A DNA stretch of 64,000 bases from Clarireedia homoeocarpa. Taxonomy: Eukaryota > Ascomycota > Leotiomycetes > Helotiales > Rutstroemiaceae. Position numbers and translations under genes: made by a program. Below, one piece after another: positions 62,956-64,000 of this stretch. The stretch covers positions 1 through 64,000 of the forward strand of contig LNKV01000084.1 in NCBI GenBank assembly GCA_001465935.1. Reading direction: 5' to 3'. Each line of letters starts with the position of its first letter. Positions within the stretch are counted from its first letter, which is position 1. The notes under the pieces were generated by a model, which was given only the letters and a program-made list of their open reading frames with translations, did no database searches and was not told the origin of the DNA.

Positions 62956-64000
62956 TTAGATAATGGTGATGGTAAGAGTGTCTCCCAAAGCCTGAATGCC
63001 ACCAATGAAAGGGTCAATACTAGATCTATCCAGTTTGATGAGCCCAAGTCGTTCAAACGAGTCTTTGTCAGACCGCCGAAGGGCCAAACCAATGTAAGTT
63101 GAAGTTGTGCATCCCAAATGGAAATAAAATACTTCCTGTGTTATCTTCGAAGTCCCGTCGTCTGGAAAGATACAAGGATCGGGGAAAACCTGACCAGAAA
63201 GATCAAATCTTGAGAGGTTTTGGAGTGAATACTGAGCAGAATATTCAGAAGAAACCCTTGTCAGAGATGCTGGAGATAAGAGACCAGATAACTTCGCCCA
63301 TCCTGATGCGAGTTGACCCATGGTATTATCGAGTACAGGGACGCAATGAACTTCGGTGACACTGCATTGCAGTGTTACATCTTTCCCGGCGCGCCATAAC
63401 TCAACATATGAAGTGTTATCATTCACTGATGCCCAAGACCAAGATGGTGCTCGCCACCTTTTTGGTTTGGGCCGCTTAACGACTTCCCAGTTGCGCGATG
63501 ACCACATGAGGTCAAGGATGAAACTATCTTCCCACAAACCTGCAAAATATTGACATTTTCTGTATTCTCCATGCTGGTGAGCTAAGCCGGAAATGGCGGG
63601 CAGCACATCATCTTCTTGGGTCAGCTCCAGGCCTGAGAACGAGCTCACTAGAAGGTGCCATCGCGAAGAGAGTCTTTCTTGAGAACCTTCAGACAGAGCA
63701 GAAAAATGTGAAATCTTTTCACAGGAGCCAGATTGGCCAGCTTCTGTGTCGTATCCATCCTCGGAGACAGTGGCGTACATGCATTCCAGAAAAATGCCTC
63801 TGTGGCCCGCGAATTGAAGGAATCGTGGAGCCAAGAGGCGTTCTTGGAGGACCCATCCACGTCGAAGGAGTGGAAGTCGTGAAAAGGGGCCAGAAAGATT
63901 ATTATACAAGTCGTGGTAAACACTAGGCAATTCTTGAACGGAGCGATGAACAAACACTTTTCGAGCAATGCTCCCGCTTCGAACAATGCCCAAATGCCCA
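62956..64000 (-). CDS. HET-type protein, C-terminal part (open at right window edge)
   Basis: The frame is open from the window edge to a stop at 62956, at least 345 codons. It has the ordered landmarks of the post-HET region: LRRGWVLQERLLAPRFLQFA, SSFSGLELTQEDDVLPAISG, YFAGLWEDSFILDLMW, WRAPSWSWASVN, and a C-terminal ERLGLIKLDRSS. The WVLQERLLAPR and PxWSWAS motifs define this class of HET proteins. The N-terminal LSHCWG/WIDSLCI part should lie beyond base 64000. No stop or frameshift, so unlike the copies at 52 and 56 kb this one may be functional. Likely role: non-self recognition leading to cell death. Confidence 0.75.
   Translation of the reverse strand, partial: GHLGIVRSGSIARKVFVHRSVQELPSVYHDLYNNLSGPFSRLPLLRRGWVLQERLLAPRFLQFAGHRGIFLECMYATVSEDGYDTEAGQSGSCEKISHFSALSEGSQERLSSRWHLLVSSFSGLELTQEDDVLPAISGLAHQHGEYRKCQYFAGLWEDSFILDLMWSSRNWEVVKRPKPKRWRAPSWSWASVNDNTSYVELWRAGKDVTLQCSVTEVHCVPVLDNTMGQLASGWAKLSGLLSPASLTRVSSEYSAQYSLQNLSRFDLSGQVFPDPCIFPDDGTSKITQEVFYFHLGCTTSTYIGLALRRSDKDSFERLGLIKLDRSSIDPFIGGIQALGDTLTITII

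Overview
This is a nuclear window from a filamentous ascomycete (Pezizomycotina). The gene families (HET-domain proteins, an Sge1/Ryp1/Wor1-type WOPR regulator, F-box and 2EXR proteins, an Est1-type domain protein) and the transposons (pogo/Fot1, Tad1-like LINE, Ty3/gypsy) would fit Leotiomycetes or a relative, but that placement is inference. Introns are 49-108 nt with GT...AG ends and GCTAAC/GCTGAT-like branch sites. The window is gene-poor, repeat-rich and partly decayed. It has one assembly gap (43490-43708) followed by a poly-T run.

Left part (1-20 kb): an open coiled-coil ORF runs off the left edge. A four-exon F-box/leucine-rich gene (2270-4184) can be rebuilt from the sequence. Then come a LINE tail (5.7 kb), a GT-rich minisatellite (6.1 kb), a 718-codon Est1-type protein (7.07-9.23 kb), small hypothetical genes, a 657-bp long-TIR element (11.6-12.2 kb), two further hypothetical proteins (14-15 kb and 16.4-17 kb) and a truncated HET protein (18.6-19.7 kb).

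Middle (20-38 kb): nested MITEs of several families and a complete, apparently intact pogo/Fot1 transposon (22642-24864) with long TIRs and TA duplications. Next is a 5'-truncated Tad-like LINE capped by a hairpin-pair element, then a segment bounded by inverted repeats that carries an AT-rich two-exon gene. It ends with a broken zinc-finger-like gene, a gypsy integrase fragment, an IFI6/ISG12-like membrane protein, a fatty acyl-CoA reductase-like SDR and a 2EXR protein.

AT block (38-41.5 kb): an extremely A+T-rich tract holds a 1375-bp miniature LTR element (LTRs identical by eye, ATTAT duplication) and a structured island of normal composition.

Right part (41.5-64 kb): a WOPR regulator (44.5 kb), a seven-segment membrane protein in three exons (47.5 kb), a SWIRM-domain remnant (50.7 kb) and a HET-plus-kinase locus whose HET half is broken but whose kinase half is open (52.3-54.4 kb). 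These are followed by a dead HET gene (56.4-57.9 kb), a BTB/POZ protein whose end meets a transposon fragment (58.1 kb), a decayed second pogo-like transposase (59.5-61.3 kb) and a HET gene that runs off the right edge.

Taken together, this is a fast-evolving compartment rich in non-self-recognition genes. Many nonsense changes in the decayed loci have the C-to-T form, mostly at CpA, expected of RIP, while the 22.6-kb pogo element and the mini-LTR element look young. All calls come from reading motifs by eye. No database search was possible.
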